Position numbers and translations under genes: made by a program
Assembly (NCBI GenBank): GCA_904501855.1
Contig: CAJGCI010000009.1
Coordinates: forward strand, 1-26,395
Direction: 5' to 3'
DNA: 26,395 bases
Origin: Oscillospiraceae bacterium
GTDB taxonomy: Bacteria; Bacillota; Clostridia; Oscillospirales; Oscillospiraceae
Part shown: positions 1 through 7,549 of the stretch, in pieces
How the letters are laid out: each line of letters opens with the position of its first letter
Position numbering within the stretch: position 1 is the first letter of the stretch
Notes under the pieces: generated by a model
Database searches by the model: none
Seen by the model: the letters and a program-made list of their open reading frames with translations, nothing else
Told to the model about the DNA's origin: nothing

Positions 1-1404
1 AAATTGACAGGTGTGTTCATAACTATAGGGGTCATGGTATCCGTCCTGATTCCGGCGGCATCTGCAGCGAATCCGAATCTGCTGCAGGATGTGCGGCGGG
101 GAGACTGGTATTACGGTGCCGTGCAGTATGTGGTTAACCGGGAACTGATGGTGGGGACCACCAACAGCACGTTCTCTCCGAATATCACTGTCACAAGAGG
201 AATGTTCGTTCAGAGTCTGTACGGACAGGATGGACGTCCTTGGGTGTTGAATGTTCGCCCATCATACACGGATGTTCAGGTCAGTGACTGGTATTCCAAC
301 GCAGTTGCCTGGGCAAAACAGAATAATATTGTTTCCGGTTATGATGACGGAGGGTTCAAGCCCAACGCTCCCATCACCCGGGAACAGATGGCAGCGATCT
401 TCTATCGATACGCAATTTACAAAAACTATATTTCCCAGAATACTTCCTTTAACGGAAACATTTATCGCTTCCAGGATGCCGGAAGAGTTTCAAACTGGGC
501 AGTTCCTGCTATGAACTGGGCGGTGGCGATCGGACTTATGGCGGGTTCCGACACCGGACTGCTTCCTGGCAATGATACCACCAGAGCACAGACTGCCGTG
601 ATGCTGACTCGTTTCAATTCCATTTATGTTGAAAAGGAAAAAGTGGATCTTTATCTGGTGAAGAGCATTGCCCACCGTGGATACAATGTGGGTGCTCCGG
701 AGAATACGATTCCAGCCTTTGAAATGGCAGCACAGCAGGGTTTTGATTACGTTGAGACTGATCTTCAGCTTACACGGGATCGGATTCCGGTATGTCTCCA
801 TGATCCCACTATCAACCGGACGGCTCGGTATTCCAATGGCGCCGAGCTGAATCAGGCCGTCAATATCAAGGATCTAACTCTAAGTGAAGCGCAGCAGTAT
901 GATTTCGGATCCTGGAAAGCAGCAGGATATGCAGGGACCAAGATTCCCACGTTTGAAGAGTATGTTGCTCTCTGCCAGCGTCTGGGTCTGAATATGTATA
1001 TCGAACTGAAACTGGAAGCGGGATTTACGGTTGCGGATGTGCAGAATCTGATGAATATCGTAAACAATTACGGTATGATGGAGAAGGCTACGTGGATGAG
1101 CTTCAACCTTGACTGTCTTCGTATGGTCAGTCAGTGCAAAAGAGATGCCGCAATCGCATATGTGACCAACAAAGTGGACAGTTCGATCATCCGTGATGCG
1201 CAGTCACTGATGAACGGATCGAATTCTGTTTTTATTGATTCCTGCCAGTTTAATGAAGCTGCCGTCAATCTATGCCGGCAGGCGGGGATTCCACTGGAAG
1301 GATGGACACTGAATACCGAGGACGACATGCGTTCCGCAAGTCTCTACCTTTCCGGAATGACCAGCGACGGGCTGGTTGCCAAAAAAGTTCTGAACAGGTG
1401 GTAA
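1..1404 (+). CDS. SLH-domain glycerophosphodiester phosphodiesterase (5' end outside window)
   Basis: Extracellular enzyme that would hydrolyse glycerophosphodiesters (lipid or teichoic-acid derived) to glycerol 3-phosphate and an alcohol. Numbered from the TTG at base 4, a hydrophobic export segment ends near AAS-AAN (residues 18-23). Three S-layer homology repeats follow, at about 27-75, 88-139 and 156-205, each with a DWY- or NWA-type core and an ITRE/TRGM/TRAQ turn. The GDPD barrel starts at about 221. Its motifs are HRG (224-226), APENT (231-235), ExD (E251, D253) and HD (266-267), which are the family's acid-base histidines and metal-binding acids. The frame is open back to base 1 and the signal peptide lacks its basic start, so the true start is probably upstream. 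SLH repeats normally bind pyruvylated secondary wall polymer, so I infer a wall-bound enzyme. A strong terminator follows. Confidence 0.9.
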   Translation, partial: KLTGVFITIGVMVSVLIPAASAANPNLLQDVRRGDWYYGAVQYVVNRELMVGTTNSTFSPNITVTRGMFVQSLYGQDGRPWVLNVRPSYTDVQVSDWYSNAVAWAKQNNIVSGYDDGGFKPNAPITREQMAAIFYRYAIYKNYISQNTSFNGNIYRFQDAGRVSNWAVPAMNWAVAIGLMAGSDTGLLPGNDTTRAQTAVMLTRFNSIYVEKEKVDLYLVKSIAHRGYNVGAPENTIPAFEMAAQQGFDYVETDLQLTRDRIPVCLHDPTINRTARYSNGAELNQAVNIKDLTLSEAQQYDFGSWKAAGYAGTKIPTFEEYVALCQRLGLNMYIELKLEAGFTVADVQNLMNIVNNYGMMEKATWMSFNLDCLRMVSQCKRDAAIAYVTNKVDSSIIRDAQSLMNGSNSVFIDSCQFNEAAVNLCRQAGIPLEGWTLNTEDDMRSASLYLSGMTSDGLVAKKVLNRW

Positions 1405-1413
1405 TCAAAATAT

Positions 1414-1446
1414 AAGGGTCCGATCCCAGAGGGTCGGACCCTTTTC
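1414..1446. terminator. Rho-independent terminator after the SLH-GDPD gene
   Basis: A 10-bp stem, AAGGGTCCGA/TCGGACCCTT, continues as CCC/GGG past a bulged T and is followed by TTTT. The A-rich 5' flank gives a T-rich tail on the other strand, so it may also stop the convergent glycosyltransferase transcript. Confidence 0.85.
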
Positions 1447-1456
1447 AAACTAATAC

Positions 1457-1487
1457 ACAGACCGGATCACACGATCCGGTCTGTTTT
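1457..1487. terminator. Second hairpin between convergent genes
   Basis: A perfect 12-bp stem, ACAGACCGGATC/GATCCGGTCTGT, with an ACAC loop, lies directly after the glycosyltransferase stop codon on the minus strand. The T run (TTTT) is on the plus side; the minus side has only GTGTATTAG. It is probably part of a bidirectional termination region. Confidence 0.6.
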
Positions 1488-1489
1488 CG

Positions 1490-2425
1490 TTATTTGGAGA
1501 TATTTGTTTGTTTGACGATAAACACGGGACGCCGCTGAACTTCCTGGTAAATCTGAGCCATATATTCACCCAGCATGCCCAGGAGAATAAAGACCGTACC
1601 CATGAAGAACAGTCCCAGCACAATAAGAATGCTTGGTCCCCAGACACCACCGCGGACCGCGATCCGTACGATGAAGATCACGGCAGCGACCAGCGCCGCC
1701 AGGTCTATGAGGCCTCCCAGCCATACCGCCCATAAGAACGGAGCTTTGGAGAAGGAAATGATTCCGCTGAGCGCATATCTTGTCAGAGAGCGAACGGACC
1801 ACTTGGTGGTTCCTGCCACACGTTCTACGTTTTCATATTCGATCCATTTGGTTTCAAAGCCCACCCATGACAGGATTCCTTTGGTAAACCGACCCCGCTC
1901 CGGCATGGAGAGCATGGCTTCCACGACAGGGCGTTTCATCATCTGAAAATCGGAACCGCCGTTGTGGAGATCCACATTCATGAAAATATTGGTGAGGCGG
2001 TAAAATGCTTTCGAAAGCATGCTGCGAACAGGCGGTTCTCCTCCTCGGGTCACACGTTTGGCTCCGCAGCAGTCGTATCCTTCCTCCAACGCCTCCATCA
2101 TCTGAGGGAGGAGTTCCGGCGGATGCTGAAGATCGGCATCCATCAATACCACATATTCTGCAGTGGAATAGGAAAGACCGGCATAAATCGCGGATTCCTT
2201 TCCAAAGTTTCTGGAGAACGAAACGTAGCGGACCGGCCCATCGGGAGTACAGCCGGAAAGCTGTTTGATCTTTTCCAGAGTGTGATCCGAACTTCCGTCA
2301 TCGACAAATATTACAGACCACTGCAGATCATCACACGCATTCAGCGTCTCCGATAAATGCTGATAGATCAGATCAATGCAGGGCTCTTCATTATAGCAGG
2401 GAATGATTACATCCAAAGTGCGCAT
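1490..2425 (-). CDS. Family 2 glycosyltransferase, polyprenyl-phosphate hexose transferase type (GtrB/DPM1-like)
   Basis: Predicted to move a sugar from a nucleotide donor to undecaprenyl phosphate at the inner membrane face, feeding a lipid-linked sugar to wall or surface glycan modification. The N-terminal GT-A domain shows VIIPCYNEE (6-14), VDDGS (41-45, donor binding) and DADLQ (96-100, metal binding). Two transmembrane helices lie at about 232-256 and 265-290. The tail LGEYMAQIYQEVQRRP is typical of this group. The length of 311 aa is normal. GGAAAGG sits 7 nt before the ATG. No GtrA flippase or GtrC-type partner is nearby, so the acceptor is unknown. The ydcF-like gene upstream on the same strand may be co-transcribed. 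Confidence 0.88.
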   Translation of the reverse strand: MRTLDVIIPCYNEEPCIDLIYQHLSETLNACDDLQWSVIFVDDGSSDHTLEKIKQLSGCTPDGPVRYVSFSRNFGKESAIYAGLSYSTAEYVVLMDADLQHPPELLPQMMEALEEGYDCCGAKRVTRGGEPPVRSMLSKAFYRLTNIFMNVDLHNGGSDFQMMKRPVVEAMLSMPERGRFTKGILSWVGFETKWIEYENVERVAGTTKWSVRSLTRYALSGIISFSKAPFLWAVWLGGLIDLAALVAAVIFIVRIAVRGGVWGPSILIVLGLFFMGTVFILLGMLGEYMAQIYQEVQRRPVFIVKQTNISK

Positions 2426-2452
2426 AATTTGCCTTTCCCGTTACATCATAAA

Positions 2453-2486
2453 GATTGCGGAACAGGAATAATCACTTTCCGCAATC
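2453..2486 (-). terminator. Weak hairpin between the ydcF-like and glycosyltransferase genes
   Basis: A 10-bp perfect stem, GATTGCGGAA/TTCCGCAATC, with a 14-nt loop. The minus-strand tail is only TTTATG, so it would terminate poorly. It may be an attenuator or processing hairpin in a two-gene transcript. Confidence 0.35.
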
Positions 2487-2551
2487 CGAATTTATCATAA
2501 TACGGTATTCTTTTCAAGAAGTGCATGTCGATTTCCACGAACAGACCTCAT

Positions 2552-3301
2552 TCACAGAAAAACTTCATACAAGATCCCGTAAAGCTCCCGTACGTAGAAG
2601 GTGGGGAAAAGCCACCATGGGGTTTCCGCCGATACCGAACCGGTACTGATACCCAGTTTTTTTGCTCCGAGGCTGGCCCGGTATTGGTGAAACTCATTGG
2701 TTACAACGGCAAAATCCGTGCTCAGGCCATGTTCTTTGGCAAGTTCAAGGGAATAACTCAGGTTCTCACGTGTGGAGGTAGATTGGGATTCGGTCAGAAG
2801 TACCGACGGGTCGACCCCTTTTCTTACCATCCAGTCATACATATACTGCGCTTCCGGTATGGACTCATCGATTCCGGAACCTCCCGAGAGGATGCACACG
2901 GCATCTGGGTGGTCCTGAAGGTATTCCGATGCAGCATTGACCCGGGAGAGCATCATCCGGGAACCGTTCTGACACCCCAGTACTACTACTGTGGAATCCG
3001 GTTCCGGGTTTGTCATGCATGCCCTCACCATAAAGAATGATTCCACTATCGCGGTCACAAGGACCAGAAGAAGGAAAACTTTGATGGCGAAGAGAAGAAC
3101 CACCAGAGGAGAACGCTGGTTCTGTTTCATATGATTACGAATCCGGTGAAGATTTACAATATATAGCAGAATACCGCCAAATAGAAGTATTCCCGTGATA
3201 TTACCGATATTCAGGATCCCACCAAAAATGGGGAGGACAAACCACAGAAGGATCAAACTGAGCAGTCCAACCATTAAAAACCGCAACGGATAGGATTTCA
3301 T
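2552..3301 (-). CDS. YdcF/SanA-family (DUF218) membrane protein
   Basis: A 249-aa protein with three N-terminal hydrophobic helices (about 7-27, 33-50 and 67-90) followed by an exported DUF218 domain. Recognisable family motifs are VVVLGC (near 105), LSGGSG (near 138), STSTRENL (near 174) and VTNEFHQYRA (near 199). Members of this family (SanA, YdcF, ElyC) are linked to envelope integrity and, in some cases, undecaprenyl-phosphate metabolism; the precise reaction is not established. Its position next to a polyprenyl-phosphate glycosyltransferase fits an envelope-glycan role, but that is inference. GGAGG is placed 8 nt before the ATG at 3301, which fixes the start. Confidence 0.85.
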   Translation of the reverse strand: MKSYPLRFLMVGLLSLILLWFVLPIFGGILNIGNITGILLFGGILLYIVNLHRIRNHMKQNQRSPLVVLLFAIKVFLLLVLVTAIVESFFMVRACMTNPEPDSTVVVLGCQNGSRMMLSRVNAASEYLQDHPDAVCILSGGSGIDESIPEAQYMYDWMVRKGVDPSVLLTESQSTSTRENLSYSLELAKEHGLSTDFAVVTNEFHQYRASLGAKKLGISTGSVSAETPWWLFPTFYVRELYGILYEVFL

Positions 3302-3375
3302 GGCGGTACCTCCAAACTAGCGAAGCATTGACAACATTGTATCCCAAAACAGAGGATAATCCATGGAGAAACCGC

Positions 3376-3399
3376 ACGAAAGAAATGGGAATCTTTCGT
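3376..3399. repeat. Inverted repeat between divergent genes
   Basis: ACGAAAGA/TCTTTCGT, an 8-bp stem with an 8-nt loop, sits between the divergent ydcF-like and Xre genes, followed on the plus side by a T-rich stretch. It could be an operator for the adjacent Xre protein or a weak terminator; the sequence does not decide. Confidence 0.3.
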
Positions 3400-3477
3400 A
3401 CAAACTTCTTTTTTTGTTTCTTAAGTCAAATATATTTGACAATTATTAAAATAAATACGAAAAACTGTAAAATATAA

Positions 3478-3506
3478 TTGACAAAATGGGCGCGACAAGT
3501 TAGGAT
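3478..3506 (+). promoter_or_regulatory. Sigma-A-type promoter of the Xre gene
   Basis: A perfect TTGACA (3478-3483), a 17-bp spacer and TAGGAT (3501-3506). Transcription would start near 3513, which rules out earlier in-frame start codons for the downstream gene. Confidence 0.6.
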
Positions 3507-3525
3507 GGAAAAGGTGATTTTTATT

Positions 3526-3744
3526 ATGGGACGCAATATACCGATTAAAGTCGCCAGGGCTGAGCTGGATATGACACAGACGGAACTGGCAAAGGCGGTC
3601 GGAGTATCCAGGCAGACCATAAATTCCATCGAACAGGGGACCTGTAACCCCACGATAAAGCTGTGCCGGTCAATCTGCAGCGTGCTGGGGAAGAGTTTGG
3701 ATGAGCTGTTCGGCGAAGAGCCGGAGCAGTCCATGACGGGATAG
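3526..3744 (+). CDS. Small Xre-family helix-turn-helix regulator
   Basis: A 72-aa DNA-binding protein that is a single HTH_3 domain. Helices 2 and 3 read MTQTELAKAVGVSRQTINSI, followed by EQGTCNPTIKLC and a C-terminal helix ending KSLDELFGEE. This is the compact HipB/YozG-like type that binds DNA as a dimer. AAGGTGA lies 8 nt before the ATG at 3526, and the upstream promoter spacing agrees with this start. Upstream TTG and ATG codons in frame (3478, 3505) lack a spaced Shine-Dalgarno site. No toxin-like partner is visible. It may control itself or the divergent envelope genes; its target is unknown. Confidence 0.85.
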   Translation: MGRNIPIKVARAELDMTQTELAKAVGVSRQTINSIEQGTCNPTIKLCRSICSVLGKSLDELFGEEPEQSMTG

Positions 3745-3814
3745 TGCACCTGCCGGTGGGACGAAATGCTGTAATGCCAGGACCGCCGGAATGAAAATAA
3801 TTCTCAATACGATA

Positions 3815-3843
3815 TAGAAAAAACAGATGCCGCCATGTATAAT
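3815..3843 (+). promoter_or_regulatory. Promoter of the 3902 gene
   Basis: TAGAAA (3815-3820), a 17-bp spacer and a perfect TATAAT (3838-3843). It lies downstream of the Xre stop codon, so the next gene does not depend on Xre transcription. Confidence 0.55.
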
Positions 3844-3901
3844 AAAAGAACTATACATGGCAGCCGAGCGGGATCGGATCAACCGGTCGACGGAGGAAGC
3901 C

Positions 3902-4531
3902 ATGAATTTAAAAACGATTGATGTAAAATATTACCCGCCTCACAGCCAGTTATTCAGCTATGAAGCATTTCATTATATGAAACAGTTCTATGAAGAGGAT
4001 CTGTGGAGCTCGGACGGAAATGCCGGATATGGAGATCTGATGGATATTACCATGGATGATTTCTGCGGAACGGCGATCATAACGGCTGAGATCTCCATGC
4101 TTGAGTTTGATGAGCAGATTGAGACACTGGGAGAAATGATGACAACGGTTCTGCCTCACGGCAGTGACTCCGCGTTGTTCCTCATCGGACTTCCCAAATT
4201 TGTATGGCTGGATGAAGAGGCATTCCCGTTCATTTCTCATGTCGCAGTCGGCGAGAAAGTTACGGGCTTCTTCGAACGTCGGCAGGAACAGGAAAGGGAA
4301 GATACCGTCAGGATCGTCTGCATCGCGACATTGAAAGAGGAAGAACTGGCGGAATCCATGGAGCCTTTAAACAGCATCCCCCGCATCCTTCCAATGGAAC
4401 GGGACCTGAACCGTCCTCCGATGGAAAGCTGGAGCGCGTCCCCCCACGCGCATATCACGGAATTTGAAGGATCCTGGGCAGAACGTCGTATGGAAAAAAA
4501 CAGAAGAGGTTCATGGCGTATTCGTTCATAA
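3902..4531 (+). CDS. Hypothetical protein, soluble, 209 aa
   Basis: I do not recognise a family. The start at 3902 is chosen because GGAGG (3892-3896) precedes it by 5 nt and the promoter lies just upstream; an in-frame start 25 codons earlier has no ribosome site. The protein has no signal peptide or membrane helix. It begins with an Asp/Tyr-rich stretch and has an alternating hydrophobic core around AIITAEISML and ALFLIGLPKFVWL, which suggests an alpha/beta fold. The C-terminal 40 residues are polar and Arg-rich (ending RRGSWRIRS) and probably disordered. It ends 27 bp before the nucleotidyltransferase gene on the same strand, with no terminator between, so the two are probably co-transcribed. 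Confidence 0.75.
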   Translation: MNLKTIDVKYYPPHSQLFSYEAFHYMKQFYEEDLWSSDGNAGYGDLMDITMDDFCGTAIITAEISMLEFDEQIETLGEMMTTVLPHGSDSALFLIGLPKFVWLDEEAFPFISHVAVGEKVTGFFERRQEQEREDTVRIVCIATLKEEELAESMEPLNSIPRILPMERDLNRPPMESWSASPHAHITEFEGSWAERRMEKNRRGSWRIRS

Positions 4532-4558
4532 CCATCTGCAAAAACACAAAAGAAAGGG

Positions 4559-5488
4559 TTGAGTGACACGCAGCATACTACGTTAGTGATCATGGCAGCA
4601 GGAATAGGATCCCGATTTGGACTTGGGATCAAGCAGCTGCAGACAATCAGTCCTAACGGACACATTATTATCGATTATACGATCCACGATGCCATCGAGG
4701 CGGGTTTTGATCGAATCATTGTGATCATTCGTAAAGACATTAAAGATGATTTTATGGAAGTGATCGGCAATCGTATCGAGGAAGTCTGCGCCAAACATGG
4801 AGTGGAGCTTTTATATGCATATCAGGAGTTGCAGAATCTTCCGGAGGGTTATTCCTGCCCGGAAGATCGCAAAAAACCGTGGGGTACCGGACATGCAGTG
4901 CTTGCCTGTGACGGTATGATCCAGGGACCGTTTGCCGTACTGAATGCGGATGACTATTATGGAAAATCTGCATTCCGTCTGATTTACGATTTCCTTCAGG
5001 ACTATGATCCTCAAAAGCCGGATGCCTTTGCCATGGCCGGATTTGTGCTGAAGAACACACTCAGTGACAATGGAGAGGTGACCCGGGGTATCTGTCAGGC
5101 GGATGAAAACGGTTATCTGACGGATGTCGTGGAGACCCGTCATATCGTAAAGACTGAGGACGGTGCAGAAGCGGAAGGGGTACAGCTGAATATGGATTCC
5201 CTGGCATCCATGAATTTCTGGGGACTGACACCGGAATATATGGATATGCTGAAAGCTGGATTCGTGGAGTTCCTGAAACAGAATGAGGATATGACAAAAG
5301 GAGAATTCCTGATTCCGGAGCATATCGGCGAACTGGTGCGGAACGGGAAAGTTTCAGTAAGGGTACTGCGGACAGAAGACCGCTGGTTCGGAATGACCTA
5401 TAAGGAAGATGTGGAGACTGTGCGGGAAGAGTTCCAGAAACTGTTTGATCAGGGCGTTTATACCCAAGATCTGTTCTCGGACCTATAA
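4559..5488 (+). CDS. Sugar-phosphate nucleotidyltransferase-like protein (NTP transferase fold)
   Basis: Predicted to couple an NTP to a sugar phosphate. The Rossmann-like NTP-transferase domain opens with LVIMAAGIGSRFG (9-21), the nucleotide-binding loop, followed by KQL. KPWGTGHAVL (about 106-115) and LNADDYYG (about 128-135, metal-binding acids) complete the active site, and a later segment reads FWGLTPEYMDML. The length of 309 aa fits stand-alone family members, but the exact sugar cannot be read from sequence. The start is odd: the only reasonable codon is TTG at 4559, with AAAGGG ending directly against it and no spacer; GTG 4586 and ATG 4592 would remove part of the first strand. A strong terminator follows. 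Confidence 0.85.
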   Translation: MSDTQHTTLVIMAAGIGSRFGLGIKQLQTISPNGHIIIDYTIHDAIEAGFDRIIVIIRKDIKDDFMEVIGNRIEEVCAKHGVELLYAYQELQNLPEGYSCPEDRKKPWGTGHAVLACDGMIQGPFAVLNADDYYGKSAFRLIYDFLQDYDPQKPDAFAMAGFVLKNTLSDNGEVTRGICQADENGYLTDVVETRHIVKTEDGAEAEGVQLNMDSLASMNFWGLTPEYMDMLKAGFVEFLKQNEDMTKGEFLIPEHIGELVRNGKVSVRVLRTEDRWFGMTYKEDVETVREEFQKLFDQGVYTQDLFSDL

Positions 5489-5498
5489 AACAAATGAT

Positions 5499-5526
5499 AT
5501 GAGCGGGGGAGGACCCCGCTCATTTT
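5499..5526 (+). terminator. Terminator after the nucleotidyltransferase gene
   Basis: A perfect 10-bp stem, ATGAGCGGGG/CCCCGCTCAT, with a 5-nt loop and a TTTT tail, ending 13 bp before the next start codon. Confidence 0.8.
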
Positions 5527-5539
5527 GATGGGAGAATAT

Positions 5540-6163
5540 ATGGATGTTTATTTACTGAGACATGGACAGACGGTCATGAATGAGCAGCACACGCTGCAGG
5601 GACAGTCGAATTCCGATCTGAATGCTGTTGGGATTCAGCAGGCACAGCAGGTTCGCCAGAAGATCGTGGAGAGAGGACTGGAGTTTCAGCGCATCTACTG
5701 CAGCCCGCTTCATCGAACAGTTCAGACCTGCAGGATCGCCACCGGAAAGAATGAGACGGATTTTATTCTGGATGATCGGCTGAAAGAAGTTGCGCTGGGT
5801 GATTTGGAGGGAGTCCGATTTGATTCCTTGGATCCGGTCCTGTCAAAAAAATTTATGAGACACCCCTTTGACTTTGTTCCTGTTGGAGACGGTGAAACCA
5901 TGCAGCAGGTCGTTGATCGTGCCGGTGCCTTTCTGGAGGAACTGAAGCAGAGTGAAAACAGCGATACCGTGCTGGTGGTCTCTCACGGCGGGACACTCCA
6001 CGCAATACTGTATTATCTTCTTGATAAGCCTCAGGAAACCTTCTGGCTGCCATGGATCGACAACTGTGCGCTGATCCATCTGCAGATCAACAACGGAAAG
6101 TGGACGGTGGAAGAACAGTACCGAGATGTGAAGATCCCGGAGTCCATCGAAAAAATCATATAA
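5540..6163 (+). CDS. Histidine phosphatase family protein (phosphoglycerate-mutase-like)
   Basis: A 207-aa cytoplasmic enzyme of the branch-1 histidine phosphatase superfamily, which uses a phospho-histidine intermediate. The catalytic motif LLRHGQT is at residues 5-11 (R7, H8). The second arginine lies in CSPLHRTVQT, the acid in the EVALGDLEG segment, and the second histidine in VVSHGG. The substrate could be a small phospho-metabolite (GpmB- or CobC-like); sequence alone does not tell. ATG 5540 is chosen because GGAGA (5531-5535) precedes it by 4 nt; earlier in-frame TTG 5525 and ATG 5528 lie within or beside the previous terminator. A 17-bp terminator follows. Confidence 0.9.
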   Translation: MDVYLLRHGQTVMNEQHTLQGQSNSDLNAVGIQQAQQVRQKIVERGLEFQRIYCSPLHRTVQTCRIATGKNETDFILDDRLKEVALGDLEGVRFDSLDPVLSKKFMRHPFDFVPVGDGETMQQVVDRAGAFLEELKQSENSDTVLVVSHGGTLHAILYYLLDKPQETFWLPWIDNCALIHLQINNGKWTVEEQYRDVKIPESIEKII

Positions 6164-6164
6164 A

Positions 6165-6216
6165 AAACGGTTTTGTCCGGCTCAATAAGTGGCCGGACAA
6201 AACCGTTTCCTTTTTT
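6165..6216. terminator. Long bidirectional terminator
   Basis: A 17-bp perfect stem, AAACGGTTTTGTCCGGC with its complement at 6192-6208, then CC and six T. The opposite flank carries six A, so it can serve both convergent genes. Confidence 0.9.
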
Positions 6217-6229
6217 ATAATAGTTTAAA

Positions 6230-6976
6230 TCAGCGATAATTTACGTTCCAGTGTAGATGCGCGACGTGCGCAGAGACCGAATCGGGAACCACCCCGTCCA
6301 CGGCCATGGATTCCGCTGCGTGCAGAGCCTGTTCTTCCAGACCGTCCGGAATCTCCTTGCCGGAAAAATATACGGAGAGGAAGTGTTCCGCTGCATCCTG
6401 AGGCGTCCGTTTGGTTTCCCAAACGAGATCATTGAAATGAACCTCCGCCCGGTGACCGGCAATCACAGAGTTGGAATTGAACTGAATATAGTCCTGTTTC
6501 AGTTTGGGAAATACCGGTTTTACAGGAAGATCCAATGCTTTTGCCATACGGTCGATCATGGGTTCCTTATACATGAGAAGACGGTTAACAATGCACCATT
6601 CCGATGCAGTGTGGTTCATTTTGCGAAGCTCATCGACACTTTGTACTGCAGTATTGAAATTGCATACTACAACATGATATTTCTCTGCCAGTTGGGGATC
6701 CGATTCCTCAATGGCTGCCCAGTCCGCCTGTATAGCAGGAAGAGAGGAGGGTAGAGATTTCAGCAGTGACTCATCACAATCCAGTACGGCAGGGGAATAT
6801 CCTCTGGAGGCCGCAACCTCTGCAAATACTCCGCTTCCGCCACCAATCTCAAGGATCGTGGCACCGGATTCAAGGGGAAACAGCTCCTCCATGGTATCCA
6901 CGAGAATCTCATTGATCTCTTTGTTCCGGCGAAGATCACCGTTTTCTTCCTTCTTCCAATTAATGATGAATTCCAT
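6230..6976 (-). CDS. Class I SAM-dependent methyltransferase
   Basis: A 248-aa soluble methyltransferase of unknown substrate. Motif I is ATILEIGGGSGVFAEVA (about 42-58), followed by an acidic end to strand 2 (VLDCDESL) and a motif IV-like VVVCNFNTAV. The C-terminal half (VNRLLMYKEPMIDRMAK and VIAGHRAEVHFNDLVW) resembles stand-alone small-molecule methyltransferases that act in anaerobes beside corrinoid or metal enzymes, but no such partner is here. The start is set at 6976 because GGAGG lies 7 nt upstream; the open frame continues 29 codons further without a ribosome site. An imperfect palindrome GTGATA/TATCAC (6993-7014) just upstream may be an operator. Confidence 0.85.
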   Translation of the reverse strand: MEFIINWKKEENGDLRRNKEINEILVDTMEELFPLESGATILEIGGGSGVFAEVAASRGYSPAVLDCDESLLKSLPSSLPAIQADWAAIEESDPQLAEKYHVVVCNFNTAVQSVDELRKMNHTASEWCIVNRLLMYKEPMIDRMAKALDLPVKPVFPKLKQDYIQFNSNSVIAGHRAEVHFNDLVWETKRTPQDAAEHFLSVYFSGKEIPDGLEEQALHAAESMAVDGVVPDSVSAHVAHLHWNVNYR

Positions 6977-7158
6977 ATTGTGCCTCCCGCGTGTGATATG
7001 TTTCATACTATCACGGTACAAGGGAAGATGTGGTAGCACAAGCAACACATCAGAAAAGCCCACTGGAGAAGAAGAGAAAAATGTTTGTGAATATTAGGGA
7101 AAAATATGGAAGAAAAAAGTGCAAAAAAGAGATATTTTCCGTTCTGTAATGGGAACAG

Positions 7159-7187
7159 TTGCCAAGCAGTAGCCAGTATTTTATAAT
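7159..7187 (+). promoter_or_regulatory. Promoter of the carrier-protein-like gene
   Basis: TTGCCA (7159-7164), a 17-bp spacer and a perfect TATAAT (7182-7187). The 5' leader contains a 14-bp perfect palindrome, CAGAGAGCTCTCTG (7204-7217), which could act as an operator or hairpin. Confidence 0.7.
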
Positions 7188-7251
7188 CAACCAAGAACCG
7201 ATACAGAGAGCTCTCTGTTTGCCACGGAAAACCATAATAGTGAGGAACAAT

Positions 7252-7491
7252 ATGGAGAGACAGGAAATATTGAACGGATTAAATGAATCGTTGGGAGAAC
7301 TGTTTGGAAACGATTCCATTCAGGTAGAGGAGGATTCCTCCTTGGAAAATATCCTGAAGTGGTCAAATCTTACCACAGACGGTCTGGCAGAGGCCATCGA
7401 GGATCAGTTCGATGTTGTTATCGATACGGATACACTGGATGAGATGGATCGAATCTCAGAACTGCTGGATCTTCTGGAACAGGAATTGTGA
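7252..7491 (+). CDS. Acyl-carrier-protein-like protein lacking the phosphopantetheine serine
   Basis: A 79-aa acidic four-helix protein. Its frame matches acyl carrier proteins: helix 1 (EILNGLNESLGELF), then VEEDSSLENILKW, a recognition-helix equivalent NLTTDGLAEAIEDQF, DVVIDTDTL, and a final helix SELLDLLEQEL. In a normal ACP the D-S-L motif carrying phosphopantetheine sits where this protein has W-S-N-L; the serine position is asparagine, with a serine one residue earlier. It may therefore be an apo-only carrier fold, a binding adaptor, or a carrier with a shifted serine. GAGGA is 5 nt before the ATG at 7252. The gene is monocistronic, with its own promoter and terminator and no synthase genes near. 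Confidence 0.72.
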   Translation: MERQEILNGLNESLGELFGNDSIQVEEDSSLENILKWSNLTTDGLAEAIEDQFDVVIDTDTLDEMDRISELLDLLEQEL

Positions 7492-7509
7492 TAATGAATT
7501 CATAATAAG

Positions 7510-7543
7510 GGCGCACTGTCTTCTGACAGTGCGCCTGTTTTTT
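7510..7543. terminator. Terminator after the carrier-like gene
   Basis: An 11-bp perfect stem, GGCGCACTGTC/GACAGTGCGCC, a TTCT loop and a TGTTTTTT tail. It lies 6 bp from the stop of the convergent minus-strand gene. Confidence 0.9.
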
Positions 7544-7549
7544 AATATC

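Noticed and set aside
2525..3040. A 171-codon plus-strand frame opposite the ydcF-like gene.
   Set aside because: Antisense to a protein with strong DUF218 motifs and lacking a ribosome site.
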